Made by a program: the position numbers and the translations under genes. Shown piece after piece: positions 1 through 10,120 of a stretch of 64,000 nucleotides of DNA (position 1 is the first letter of the stretch; each line of letters opens with the position of its first letter). Origin of the DNA: Streptomyces fragilis (GTDB taxonomy: Bacteria; Actinomycetota; Actinomycetes; Streptomycetales; Streptomycetaceae); the NCBI RefSeq assembly GCF_003112515.1, contig NZ_BEVZ01000001.1:1-64000 (forward strand), written 5' to 3'. The notes beneath the pieces were generated by a model. It searched no databases. It worked only from the letters and a program-made list of their open reading frames with translations, and was not told where the DNA came from.

Positions 1-236
1 GACTTTATCAGATGTTTTCGGCCGGTCTTGCCGGCTTCGAATTTCCGATTTATCGGGGGATTGCCGCTCCGGTCCGGTGAACGTCCGGTAAGCGACTCGG
101 TAGATCCTACCGGCTGCCAGTGGGTGCTCCGCACCGCTCCGGGCAACTGTTCTAATCTACCTCCCCCATCGTGCCGCGTCAACGGCAGTTCCGGGGGCGA
201 AGAGGAGAGTAGCAGCTTGTAAGGGTCCGATGCACA

Positions 237-1244
237 TCAGGCGACGACCGGCGCCTCGGCGCTCCGGCCGCTCTCCTCCACGTCGCCCGTCTCGCCCGCC
301 CGTACCGCGCGACCGCCGAGTACCCAGACGTAGGCGAGGAACGCCAGCTCGACGACGACCCCGATGCCCACGCGCGCCCAGGTCGGAAGGCCCGACGGGG
401 TCACGAAGCCCTCGATCGCGCCGGCCACGAAGAGCACCAGGGCCAGGCCGATCGCCATGGCCAGAGCCGCCCGCCCTTCCTCGGCGAGCGCCGTCCTGCG
501 GGTCCGCGGTCCCGGGTCGATGACCGTCCAGCCGAGCTTGAGACCCGTCCCCGCGGCGACGAAGACGGCGGTGAGCTCGATCAGACCGTGCGGCAGGAGC
601 AGGCCGAGGAAGAGTTCGAGTCGTCCGGCGTCGGCCATCAGGCCCACACCGATGCCCAGGTTCAGCATGTTGAGGTAGAGGACGTAGAGCACCGGCAGCC
701 CGAGGAAGACGCCCATGATCAGGCAGAGCGCCGCGGCCTGGGCGTTGTTCGTCCACACCTGGGCGGCGAACGAGGCGGCCGGGTGGCTCGAGTAGTAGTT
801 CTCGTACTGACCGCCGGGACGGGTCATCTCGCGCAGGTCCTCGTCCGAGCCGAGGATCGCCTGGACCTCGGGGTGGGTGGCCACCCACCAGGCGAGGAGG
901 GCTCCGACCGCGATGGACAGGATCGCGGTCGGCACCCACCAGCGGCGGGAGCGGTAGACGGCGGCCGGGAAGCCCTGCCCGAGGAAACGGGCGACGTCCT
1001 TCCAGGACGCCTTGCGCGTGCCGGTGACACGGCTGCGGGCGCGGGCGACCAGCTGGCTCAGCCGGCCGGTGATCCGCGGGTCCGGGGCGCTGGAGCGGAC
1101 GGCGGAGAGGTGGGTCGCCGCGCGCTGGTAGAGGGCGACGAGTTCGTCCACCTCCGCGCCGGTCAGGCGGCGCCGGCGGTTGAGCAGCGCTTCCAGACGG
1201 TCCCACTCGGCACGATGGGTGGAGACGAAGACGTCCAGATCCAT
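237..1244 (-). CDS. SpoIIM-like (stage II sporulation protein M / DUF95) membrane protein
   Basis: A 335-residue integral membrane protein. The first 100 residues are charged and soluble; about five hydrophobic segments follow, beginning near residue 103. The stretch PHGLIEL in the middle membrane region is typical of the SpoIIM/DUF95 family. In Bacillus SpoIIM works with SpoIID and SpoIIP in peptidoglycan remodelling, but actinobacterial members usually sit beside RDD proteins and their role is not established. Here it is divergent from the RDD gene at 1404 with about 160 bp between starts. The ATG at 1244 gives the usual N-terminus. The family call is firm; the function is inferred. Confidence 0.85.
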   Translation of the reverse strand: MDLDVFVSTHRAEWDRLEALLNRRRRLTGAEVDELVALYQRAATHLSAVRSSAPDPRITGRLSQLVARARSRVTGTRKASWKDVARFLGQGFPAAVYRSRRWWVPTAILSIAVGALLAWWVATHPEVQAILGSDEDLREMTRPGGQYENYYSSHPAASFAAQVWTNNAQAAALCLIMGVFLGLPVLYVLYLNMLNLGIGVGLMADAGRLELFLGLLLPHGLIELTAVFVAAGTGLKLGWTVIDPGPRTRRTALAEEGRAALAMAIGLALVLFVAGAIEGFVTPSGLPTWARVGIGVVVELAFLAYVWVLGGRAVRAGETGDVEESGRSAEAPVVA

Positions 1245-1403
1245 GGGTGTCGGCTGCTCCTCAACCTGTGTCGACAGGGCGGTCCTGCGGCGGCGTGCTG
1301 CACAGCTTGGCAGACTGGCGGCCCGTACGTCAGTGCGGGAGGAATCCCGGCGGCGGCATGATCACGGTGTCGGAAGTCGGGGCGGTCGGAAGGGGCGGGG
1401 CGG

Positions 1404-2666
1404 ATGGATCAGTTGGTGACCGGGGAGGCGGTGGCCCTGGAGGTCAGACCGGCGCGGCTGCCGAGCAGGGCTCTGGCGGTGGTGCTCGACCTGATGGTGG
1501 TGCTGCTGGCCTGGGTCATCGTGATGATGCTGCTCTTCGCGACGATGAACACCGTCGACGACGCGGCGGGCGCCGCGATCTCGCTCGGGACCTTCCTGCT
1601 GATCCCCGTCGGCGCGCCCATCGCGGTGGAGGCGCTCACCCGCGGTCGGTCACTGGGCAAGCTGGCCCTGGGACTGCGGGTGGTGCGGGACGACGGCGGG
1701 CCCATCGGGTTCCGTCACGCGCTGGTCCGGGGACTGATCGGGATGTTCGAGCTCATCCTGACCTTCGGCGTGGTCGCCTGCATCGCCTCCCTGGCCTCGG
1801 CACGGGGCCGGCGGCTGGGCGACGTGTTCGCCGGGACGCTGGTGGTGCGCGAGCGGGTGCCGGGCGGGCAGGTGACGGGGACTCCTCCGCCGCCGCCGTG
1901 GCTGATCGGCCGGTTCGCCGCACTGGACCTCTCCGCCGTGCCGGACGACCTGTGGCTGGCGGTGCGGCAGTACCTGACGCGGATGTTCCAGCTGGACCCC
2001 GCGGTGGGCCATGAGGTGGCGCACCGGCTGGCCGGGGACGTCGCGGCCCGGACGGGGGCGCAGACGCAGGGGATGTCGGCGCCGGAGTTCCTGGGGGCGG
2101 TGTTCTACGAGCGGCAGATACGGGAGGCGGCTCGGGCGCAGGCCGCCGCGCAGGCGCGGGCGCGGGTGCAGGCGCCGGTGGGCGGGGCGTACCCCTCGCC
2201 GGTGGGCGGGGCCGCCCCCACATGGGGGCAGGCTCCGGGGTACGGCTCCGCTCCTGCTCCGGGGTACGGCCCCGCGGCCGCTCCGGGGTACGGCTCCGCT
2301 CCCGCTCCGGGGTACGGCTCCGCTCCCGCTCCGGGGTACGGCCCCGCGGCCGCTCCCGGCTCTTGGCCCGCGGCCGCTCCTGCTCCGGCGTCCTGGCCCG
2401 CTCCGGCTCCGGGGTCCGTTCCGGCTCCGCCGACGGCGGCAACCCCTGCGCCCCCTCCGACGACACCGCCGGCCCACCCGGACTCCCCCGCTCCCGCAGC
2501 GGCTCCGTCTCCCGCTCCGGCAACGGACCCGGCACCCCCGGCGCTCCCCGTGCCCCCGGCGCTCCCCGTGCCGCCCTCGGCGCCGTCGGGGCCCGCGGGC
2601 CCGGTGAAGCCGGCGGTGCCGGAGGAGACCCCGGCCCGCGGCGGCGGCTTCGCGCCGCCGGCCTGA
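1404..2666 (+). CDS. RDD family membrane protein with long Pro/Ala-rich tail
   Basis: A 420-residue protein. Residues about 10-165 form an RDD domain: an arginine before the first membrane segment, an aspartate inside it, and the closing block GRRLGDVFAGTLVV. RDD proteins are small membrane proteins, some proposed to be ion transporters; substrate unknown. After a soluble helical part (about 165-265) the C-terminal 150 residues are low-complexity, built of APGYGxA repeats and Pro-rich sequence, probably disordered. A GGAAGGGGCGGGG purine tract precedes the ATG. It is divergent from the SpoIIM-like gene, a pairing common in Actinobacteria. Confidence 0.85.
   Translation: MDQLVTGEAVALEVRPARLPSRALAVVLDLMVVLLAWVIVMMLLFATMNTVDDAAGAAISLGTFLLIPVGAPIAVEALTRGRSLGKLALGLRVVRDDGGPIGFRHALVRGLIGMFELILTFGVVACIASLASARGRRLGDVFAGTLVVRERVPGGQVTGTPPPPPWLIGRFAALDLSAVPDDLWLAVRQYLTRMFQLDPAVGHEVAHRLAGDVAARTGAQTQGMSAPEFLGAVFYERQIREAARAQAAAQARARVQAPVGGAYPSPVGGAAPTWGQAPGYGSAPAPGYGPAAAPGYGSAPAPGYGSAPAPGYGPAAAPGSWPAAAPAPASWPAPAPGSVPAPPTAATPAPPPTTPPAHPDSPAPAAAPSPAPATDPAPPALPVPPALPVPPSAPSGPAGPVKPAVPEETPARGGGFAPPA
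2232..2351 (+). repeat. five 24-bp tandem repeats inside the RDD gene
   Basis: Five consecutive 24-bp units start at 2232, 2256, 2280, 2304 and 2328, each beginning GCTCCGGGGTACGG. They encode an 8-residue repeat, APGYG followed by S or P, A and P or A. Two alternating unit types (ending CCGCTCC or CCGCGGCC) suggest expansion by unequal exchange. In frame, so the protein only changes tail length. Confidence 0.9.
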
Positions 2667-2676
2667 GGTCTGCGCG

Positions 2677-2712
2677 CCTCAGGCCCGGGGTCCACGTGCC
2701 CCCGGCCTGAGG
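2677..2712. terminator. bidirectional hairpin terminator
   Basis: Arms 2677-2690 and 2699-2712 pair over 14 bp with a single mismatch around an 8-nt loop. It lies between the converging RDD gene and the minus-strand gene at 2717, as expected for a shared terminator without a U-tract in a GC-rich genome. Confidence 0.8.
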
Positions 2713-2716
2713 TGGC

Positions 2717-3343
2717 CTACGCGCCGCCGTCGGCGAAGGCCGACGGCGGTGACCGCAGGTCGTCGAGCTCGATCCCGGGTGCGGACAGGACCACGTCACC
2801 CGCCAGGTGGACGGCGTGCACCTCCCCCGTGTCGAGGTCGGTGACCCGGTACTCGTCCACGACGAGCGGGCCGGCGTCGGTGGGGTGCGCGTCCCTGCCG
2901 ACGAGGGCCCAGGTCCGGTCGACCGTGAGCGGCGCGAGGACCGGGTCGGTGAACGCGACGAGACGGACGCGGACCGGCCCGCCGGACGGCTCCGGGCGCA
3001 GCAGGCGGGCGGTGGCGACCAGGAAGGCCGGGGAGTCGCCGGTGAAGGCGTGGGCGCGGACGTTCCCCTCGGTCGCGTGGGTCCCCGTCGGGTCGGTGCG
3101 CACCCAGGTGACGCCGTCGAGGGCGGCGCCGCGTACCTGCCAGCCGCCGGCGTGGAGCTCCACGCGCAGCGGGCGGCCGAGATCGTCGAGCGTGACGTCG
3201 ACCGATCCCCGGTGGTCACCCGTGGGAGTGAGCAGCTGGGAGACGTAGCGCCAGCCGGACGGGCCGGGCGCGCACTGGAAGTGCTCCTCGCCGAGCGGGG
3301 CGCCGTCGTGCGGGTCGTGGAGCAGGTAGCGGCCGGTGGGCAT
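2717..3343 (-). CDS. conserved hypothetical protein, 208 aa
   Basis: I do not recognise a named family. The protein has no signal peptide or membrane segment and appears rich in beta-strands (alternating V/L/R patterns, for example GSVDVTLDDLGRPLRVELHAGG). It has no cysteine cluster or obvious catalytic motif apart from scattered aspartates. It lies downstream of adenosylhomocysteinase on the same strand, but a strong hairpin between them argues against one transcript. The start has a modest purine tract upstream. Codon bias is normal for the genome, so it is very likely a real gene. Confidence 0.7.
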   Translation of the reverse strand: MPTGRYLLHDPHDGAPLGEEHFQCAPGPSGWRYVSQLLTPTGDHRGSVDVTLDDLGRPLRVELHAGGWQVRGAALDGVTWVRTDPTGTHATEGNVRAHAFTGDSPAFLVATARLLRPEPSGGPVRVRLVAFTDPVLAPLTVDRTWALVGRDAHPTDAGPLVVDEYRVTDLDTGEVHAVHLAGDVVLSAPGIELDDLRSPPSAFADGGA

Positions 3344-3376
3344 CGGATGTCCTGGGTGCTCGGGGTGCCGGACGGG

Positions 3377-3409
3377 GGCAGGCCCCCGCCGCGAGGGCGA
3401 GGGCCTGCC
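3377..3409 (-). terminator. terminator downstream of adenosylhomocysteinase
   Basis: A perfect 9-bp stem (3377-3385 with 3401-3409) around a 15-nt loop lies 28 bp beyond the stop codon of the minus-strand ahcY gene. Confidence 0.7.
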
Positions 3410-3436
3410 GGGAGGTGCCGTGCTGCGGACCGCCGC

Positions 3437-5053
<1,617 letters not shown>

Positions 5054-5192
5054 TCACCGCGGGGTACCGCCCGACCGCCATCAGCAGCGACGTCTGGCTC
5101 CGTCCCAAGCTACACCGGCCGCCCCGCCGCGCCCCAGTCCGGGACGGCCCCGCTAGCCTCTTCAGGCCCAACGGGGCCTGCAGAAGGGGCAG

Positions 5193-5891
5193 ATGATGAG
5201 TGGAGCGGCGCGGCTGGTGACGGCGGGCGTGACGGCGGCGGTGGTGGGGGCCGCGTTGACGGCGACGTGCCTCGTGCGGGTGCTGACGGGCTACGGAACG
5301 GCGACGATCCCCTCGGAGAGCATGCGGCCGACGTTCGAGCCGGGTGACCGGATGTTCTACGAGCGCATCGACGGGACGGACCTCGGGTCGGGCGGCGCGG
5401 GCGGGGACCGGCTCCGCCGCGGCGACGTGGTGCTGTACTCGGCTCCGGAGCGGTACGGCGACGTGCTGGTGGTGCAGCGGGTCGTCGCCACCGGCGGGGA
5501 GCGGGTGGCCTCGCGCCGCGAGGGGTGGACCGAGGAGGTGACGGTCGACGGGCGGAAGCTGGACGAGCCGTACCTGCCTGACGGGAGGACCGCCTCGACG
5601 TCGCCCTACGAGGTGACGGTGCCCGAGGGGCGGCTGTTCCTGCTGGGCGACAACCGGGGCAACGCGCGCGACTCGCGGTCCTTCCTCGACGACCGGGGTG
5701 GCACGGTCGCGGTGGACGCGGTGGTGGGGCGGGTGGTGCCGGGGTCCGCGCTGCGGTGGCTGCTGGTGGGGGCTGCGGCGGGGGTGCTCGTGCTGCTCGT
5801 GGGGATCGTGCTGGGGATCGTCGGGGCGGTGGGGCGGCGCCGGGAGGTGCCGGTGGGGGTCGCGATGCCGGAGTGGGCGGCACGGCCCTGA
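5193..5891 (+). CDS. signal peptidase I-like protein with Gln in place of the catalytic Lys
   Basis: A 232-residue S26-family protein with membrane segments at about 12-33 and 190-214. The nucleophile block SESMRPTF (Ser43) and the C-terminal block GDN...DSR (152-162) are intact. The block that carries the general-base lysine in signal peptidase I (normally KRV) reads VVQRVVATGG here, so residue 95 is glutamine. The only lysine in the protein is at about 122, in another block. It is therefore either inactive, a different type of enzyme or a binding protein. An AAGGGG tract precedes two consecutive ATG codons. It is convergent with the efflux gene. Confidence 0.8.
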   Translation: MMSGAARLVTAGVTAAVVGAALTATCLVRVLTGYGTATIPSESMRPTFEPGDRMFYERIDGTDLGSGGAGGDRLRRGDVVLYSAPERYGDVLVVQRVVATGGERVASRREGWTEEVTVDGRKLDEPYLPDGRTASTSPYEVTVPEGRLFLLGDNRGNARDSRSFLDDRGGTVAVDAVVGRVVPGSALRWLLVGAAAGVLVLLVGIVLGIVGAVGRRREVPVGVAMPEWAARP

Positions 5892-6081
5892 GTGCCGAGG
5901 GCTGGGCCACTGCTCGGGGCTTCCCGCCCGGGCCGGCCCCTCCCCGGAACCAACCCGGCCGGCCCTTCCCCGGAAACCGGCCGGCAGCTTCCCCGGAACC
6001 GGACCGCACCCCCGCCCCCGCCCCCGACCCCGTCGAGCGAGCCGGGGCGGGAACAGGGCGGGAACTGGACGGGAAACAAGC

Positions 6082-6113
6082 GGGCCCGCCGCCGGGGGTG
6101 CCGGGGCGGGCCC
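6082..6113. terminator. hairpin terminator between converging genes
   Basis: A 9-bp perfect stem (6082-6090 with 6105-6113) closes the convergent space between the signal peptidase-like gene and the cation efflux gene. The upstream part of this gap (5930-6005) has three copies of TTCCCCGGAA-like sequence at roughly 23-bp spacing and no coding potential that I trust. Confidence 0.65.
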
Positions 6114-6130
6114 TGGGAAGGGGAGGCGGG

Positions 6131-7102
6131 TCAGTGGCCGGGGGCGGCGCCGCCCGGGGTGGCCTCGGGGTCGGGGCCGGCGGCCGCGGCGGTCTCGCTG
6201 TAGATGTCCGGCTCGAGGTAGATGACGCGGGCGATGGGAACCGCGGCGCGCACGCGCTTCTCGGCGGCGTCGATCGCGCCGGCGATCTCCGCGGCGCTGG
6301 AGTCGGCCTTGACCGCGATCTTCGCGGCGACCAGCAGCTCCTCGGGGCCCAGGTGCAGCGTGCGCATGTGGATGAGACGGGGCACGGTGTCGCCGTCGAC
6401 CACCGCGGCTTCGATCTTCTTCACTTCCTCGATGCCGGCGGCCTCGCCGAGCAGCAGCGACTTGGTCTCGGCGGCCAGCACGAGGGCGATCACGATCAGC
6501 AGGACGCCGATGCACAGGGTGCCGATGCCGTCCCAGACACCGTCGCCGGTGAGGATGGCGAGGCCGACGCCGCCGAGGGCGAGGACCAGACCGACCAGCG
6601 CGCCGAGGTCCTCCAGCAGGACGACGGGCAGTTCGGGCGCCTTGGCCCGGCGGACGAACTGGGTCCAGGAGAGACCGCCGCGGAGGCCGTTGGACTCCTT
6701 GATGGCGGTCCGGAAGGAGAAGCCCTCGGCGATGATCGCGAAGACCAGCACGCCGACGGGCCAGTACCAGTGCTCCAGCGAGTGCGGGTCCTTGATCTTC
6801 TCGTAGCCCTCGTACAGGGCGAACATGCCGCCGAGCGAGAAGAGCACGATGGAGACCAGGAAGGCGTAGATGTACCGCTCGCGCCCGTAGCCGAAGGGGT
6901 GCTGCGGGGTGGCCTCGCGCTTGGCCTTCTTGCCGCCGACCAGCAGCAGGCCCTGGTTGCCGGAGTCGGCGAGCGAGTGGACGCTTTCCGCGAGCATCGA
7001 CGACGAGCCGCTGAAGAGGAACGCCACGAACTTCGCTACCGCGATCGCGAGGTTCGCGGCCAGTGCCGCCACGATCGCCTTGGTTCCGCCTGACGCGCTC
7101 AT
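6131..7102 (-). CDS. cation diffusion facilitator family transporter
   Basis: A 323-residue divalent metal/proton antiporter of the CDF family, probably exporting Zn, Fe, Co or Mn from the cytoplasm. The metal-site block AESVHSLADSGNQ in the second helix and six hydrophobic segments are visible, followed by a cytoplasmic C-terminal domain from about residue 205. The metal specificity cannot be read. I chose the ATG at 7102 (MSASGG...) with GGAAGGA upstream; the longer reading from 7135 adds 11 residues. It lies downstream of manA on the same strand, with about 100 bp between. Confidence 0.9.
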   Translation of the reverse strand: MSASGGTKAIVAALAANLAIAVAKFVAFLFSGSSSMLAESVHSLADSGNQGLLLVGGKKAKREATPQHPFGYGRERYIYAFLVSIVLFSLGGMFALYEGYEKIKDPHSLEHWYWPVGVLVFAIIAEGFSFRTAIKESNGLRGGLSWTQFVRRAKAPELPVVLLEDLGALVGLVLALGGVGLAILTGDGVWDGIGTLCIGVLLIVIALVLAAETKSLLLGEAAGIEEVKKIEAAVVDGDTVPRLIHMRTLHLGPEELLVAAKIAVKADSSAAEIAGAIDAAEKRVRAAVPIARVIYLEPDIYSETAAAAGPDPEATPGGAAPGH

Positions 7103-7205
7103 GAGTTCGCGTGGTCCTTCCTGCTCAGCCGTCATGTCCGTTGACCGTCGGCATTGTTGCAGGCCGCTGCCCCCGGGGCGTGACGGCCGTGCTGCCGAGC
7201 GGTCC

Positions 7206-8357
7206 TCAGCAGGAGACGGTTGCCCGGAAAAGCGTCCCGCTCCCGGACACTTCGGTTCTTTCTCCGGCGGGGACGAACACCGAAGCGCCGGGCCCGAGCT
7301 TCAGTTCGCCGACGCGGACACCGCCCTCGGTGCACAGCAGCACCTGGGGCGCGGGCCGGGTCAGGTCGACGCCGGCGGATCCGTCGGTGAGGCGGAGGCG
7401 GGAGAGGCGGAACTCGTCCACCGGGGTCTCGTACAGCTCCTCGCCGTCCGGCAGGGCGCGCGGGGTGAGGACCTCGCTCCCGCAGGACGCGAAGCGGACC
7501 ACCTTCAGCAGTTCGGGGACGTCGACGTGCTTGGGGGTGAGACCGCAGCGCAGCACGTTGTCCGAGGTGGACATCAGCTCGACGCCCAGGCCCCGGAGGT
7601 AGGCGTGCGGGACGCCCGCCGACAGGTAGAGGGCCTCGCCGGGCGCCAGGCGGACGTGGTGCAGCAGCATCGAGGCGAGGACCCCGGGGTCGCTGGGGAA
7701 GTGGCGCGCTATGCGGGCGTAGACCTCGTACCGCCCGCCGAGGCGCTCGCAGGCCGCCGCGGTGGCGGCGACGGTCCGGGCGGTCTCCTCGGAGTCGCCG
7801 GTGAGGACCGCGGTCAGGACCTGGCGCAGCGCGTCCTCCTCGGGGAGGGTGCGCAGGGCCTCGACGTACGGGGCGAGGGCGGGCACCTGGAGGCCGTCGA
7901 ACAGGTCGGCGGTCCCGGCCGCCGGGCGGAAGCCGCACAGGCCCTCGAAGTCGGTGAGGGCGCAGATCAGCTCGGGCTTGTGGTTGGCGTCCTTGTAGTT
8001 GCGGTCCGGGGCATCGAGGGCGATGCCGCGGCGCTGTTCGGCCTCGTACCCCTCGCGGGCCTGGACGAGGTCGGGGTGGACCTGCAGCGAGAGAGGACTG
8101 GCGGCGGCGAGCAGCTTGAGCAGGAACGGCAGCCGCGGGCCGAAGCGGGCGACGGTCCCGGCGCCGAGTTCGCGCTCGGGGTCGGCGGCGATCACGTCGG
8201 GCAGGCTGCCGCGCGGGGTCCGGGAGGGCGCTCCGGGGTGGGCCCCCATCCACATCTCGGCCTGCGGCTCACCGGTGGGCCGTTCGCCGATCAGTTCGGC
8301 GATGGCGGTGGTGGAGCCCCACGCGTAGGGGCGGATGGTGTTGGTGAGGAGGTCCAT
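7206..8357 (-). CDS. manA: mannose-6-phosphate isomerase, class I
   Basis: Interconverts fructose-6-phosphate and mannose-6-phosphate, the entry to GDP-mannose. The 383-residue protein carries the type I zinc-cupin features: QVHPDL, NHKPE (zinc ligands), and the later APGEALYLSAGVPHAY block with HxxL context. The ATG at 8357 starts MDLLTNTIRPYAWG, the family's standard N-terminus, and has GGAGACGAAGG just upstream; the frame is open further up to 8441 without conserved sequence. It follows the SIS protein by 76 bp and belongs to the mannose block that ends with manB and manC. Confidence 0.95.
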   Translation of the reverse strand: MDLLTNTIRPYAWGSTTAIAELIGERPTGEPQAEMWMGAHPGAPSRTPRGSLPDVIAADPERELGAGTVARFGPRLPFLLKLLAAASPLSLQVHPDLVQAREGYEAEQRRGIALDAPDRNYKDANHKPELICALTDFEGLCGFRPAAGTADLFDGLQVPALAPYVEALRTLPEEDALRQVLTAVLTGDSEETARTVAATAAACERLGGRYEVYARIARHFPSDPGVLASMLLHHVRLAPGEALYLSAGVPHAYLRGLGVELMSTSDNVLRCGLTPKHVDVPELLKVVRFASCGSEVLTPRALPDGEELYETPVDEFRLSRLRLTDGSAGVDLTRPAPQVLLCTEGGVRVGELKLGPGASVFVPAGERTEVSGSGTLFRATVSC

Positions 8358-8433
8358 ACCCTTCGTCTCCGGGTGTCTCGGCGTGTCCCCCGCGCCGGGG
8401 GTTCCGGGGCGGGTGCGGTGTTCCGGCACCAGC

Positions 8434-9582
8434 TCAGACACCCGAGGCGAGCGCCAGGTAAACGGCGGCGAAATCGGTGATGGCGATCAGTTCCGCCAGG
8501 GTCTCGAGTTCCTCGCCGTCCTCCGGCTCCAGTGCGCTGACCGGGGTGTCGTGGCCGACGGCCAGGTCCCGGGCGGCGGGGGCCGCGCTGAGGCCGCCGG
8601 TGGGGCGGTCCCGCAGGAGGACCACACGCGCCCGGAGGGCCGCCGGTTCCTCGACGCGGTCGCGGAAGAAGTCGTCGGGGTCGCCGCCGGCGGCGAGCGG
8701 GCCGGAGAGCAGGGCGCTGTGGGCGTCCATCGCCTCGGGGAGCTCGGCCACGACGGCGGGGCGGCCGGCCAGTTCGGCGAGGGCCGCGGCGAAGCGGCGG
8801 CCCGCCGGTCCGGCGGAGTGGCCCTCGGTCCAGACGACCGGCAGGGACTCGGCGAGTTCGGCGGCGAGGGTCTTGGCCGGATTGCCGTAGGCCGGCAGGG
8901 CGGGCCCGCAGCGCTCGGCGACGGCGTCGAGGCGGTCGGCGACCTTCTCCAGGGCGGCCGGCGGCGCGTGCAGCACGCCGGTGCGGTCCAGGAGGGCGAG
9001 CAGCGGGGTGAGCAGTGCCCACAGGACGCCGGGGGCCGAGGCGGTGAGGGCGGGCCGGGTGTCGTCCCGCTCGTCGTCGGAACGCCGGGGCGCCGCCGCC
9101 ATCGGCAGGAACAGGCCGCGCGCGACGCCGACGGAGTCCGCCAGCGGGCTGCGGCCGGGGGCCACGGCGACGACCGTGCAGCCGCGGCGGTACGCCTGCT
9201 CGGCCAGGAGCGACAGGCCGGGTTCGGCGCCGTCGGGGGTGGCGATCAGGAGCAGGTCCAGGGAGCCCGCCCAGCCGGGCAGGTCCCAGCGCAGGGCGCC
9301 CGCCGCCGGGGCGACGCCGGTGGGGGCCAGGCGGATGACGGGGCTGCCGGGGCCGGCCAGGGTGCCGAGGAGGTCGGCGGTGTGGGTGGCGGCGGCGCCG
9401 GGGCCGGCGATCAGCACGGCGCGCGGGCGGCCGTCCGGGCGCAGGCCGGGGACGCCGGCCTCGTCGGCGTTGCGCAGGGCGATGCGGACGCGGGCGCCCG
9501 CCTCGGCGGCGCCGCGGAGGAGTGCGCGCCGGTCCGCCGTGGACAGGCCCTCGGGGTCGTCGAGCAGCGATTCGTCGAACAT
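8434..9582 (-). CDS. SIS-domain protein (phosphosugar isomerase-like)
   Basis: A 382-residue cytoplasmic protein whose family sits between manB and manA in Actinobacteria and is annotated as SIS domain or bifunctional phosphoglucose/phosphomannose isomerase-like. An SIS-type fold is suggested by VLIAGPGAAATHTADLLG (residues about 53-70), then a variable middle and a second half with PVVWTEGHSAGPAGRRFAA. The active-site residues of true phosphoglucose isomerases are not evident, so the activity may differ. The start ATG at 9582 (MFDESLLDDPEG) has GGAGG upstream; the long open frame above it reaches across the next gene and is not coding. Confidence 0.85.
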   Translation of the reverse strand: MFDESLLDDPEGLSTADRRALLRGAAEAGARVRIALRNADEAGVPGLRPDGRPRAVLIAGPGAAATHTADLLGTLAGPGSPVIRLAPTGVAPAAGALRWDLPGWAGSLDLLLIATPDGAEPGLSLLAEQAYRRGCTVVAVAPGRSPLADSVGVARGLFLPMAAAPRRSDDERDDTRPALTASAPGVLWALLTPLLALLDRTGVLHAPPAALEKVADRLDAVAERCGPALPAYGNPAKTLAAELAESLPVVWTEGHSAGPAGRRFAAALAELAGRPAVVAELPEAMDAHSALLSGPLAAGGDPDDFFRDRVEEPAALRARVVLLRDRPTGGLSAAPAARDLAVGHDTPVSALEPEDGEELETLAELIAITDFAAVYLALASGV

Positions 9583-9700
9583 GGCGGGGAGCCTCCGGCG
9601 GCGGGTCGTGTCGTCGGTTCGCCCGGGAGGGGCGGGCCCTGCCGTGCGCCCGGGTGGGCGGCGGGGCGTCCGTCCGGGCGGGGCGGCGGGGCCGCGTCGC

Positions 9701-9871
9701 CTAGGCGGGGCGGCGGGCCTCGTCGACGAGCAGCACGGGGATGCCGTCGCGGACGGGGTAGGCCAGGGCGCAGTCGTCTGCGGTGCAGACGAGTTCCTCG
9801 TCGCGCTCCTGGAGGGGAGCGTGGCATGCCGGGCAGGCGAGGATCTCGAGGAGGCCGGGTTCGAGCGGCAT
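9701..9871 (-). CDS. Trm112 family small zinc protein, 56 aa
   Basis: A short gene: it begins [20 protein letters not shown] and ends [14 protein letters not shown]. Two CxxC-like pairs (CPAC near residue 13 and C33/C38 later) and the closing [11 protein letters not shown] are typical of the Trm112/YcaR fold. In eukaryotes and archaea Trm112 activates methyltransferases; the bacterial role is unknown. GGAGGG lies upstream of the ATG. It sits between manB and the SIS gene on the same strand, as in mycobacterial relatives. Confidence 0.9.
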   Translation of the reverse strand: MPLEPGLLEILACPACHAPLQERDEELVCTADDCALAYPVRDGIPVLLVDEARRPA

Positions 9872-10053
9872 GGGGTCCCTCCGGAGGGGTGGGGCTGTAG
9901 GGCGACGTCAGCGTACCCGGTCGGCTGTGGGGGGGGGTGAGGGCCGCGGCGGGGCAGCGGTGGTCCGCCGCGTGGGGCCTCTCCCCCGCCTGACCGGGGC
10001 TCCGCCGCGGACTCGGCCACTGTTGAGCGAACCGTCACGCATGGAACGCACCG

Positions 10054-10114
10054 CCTGCGCCGGCCCTCCCCCGAGCTCTCGGCTTCGCTCGAGCAGGGGG
10101 AGGACAGGCGCAGG
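10054..10114 (-). terminator. composite hairpin terminator of manB, Streptomyces-type repeat
   Basis: An outer 8-bp stem (10054-10061 with 10107-10114) encloses an imperfect CCTCCCCC/GGGGGAGG stem with a GAGCTCTCGGCTTCGCTCGAGC core (10065-10103). This core is a dispersed terminator-like element I have seen often in Streptomyces intergenic spaces. It lies directly beyond the manB stop. The rest of the 9872-10120 gap shows no gene. Confidence 0.75.
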
Positions 10115-10120
10115 GTGTGG

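Noticed and set aside
157-1206. Arg/Pro-rich long frame opposite the SpoIIM-like gene
   Set aside because: Composition is that of a GC-rich shadow frame; the overlapping minus-strand frame has clear family motifs.
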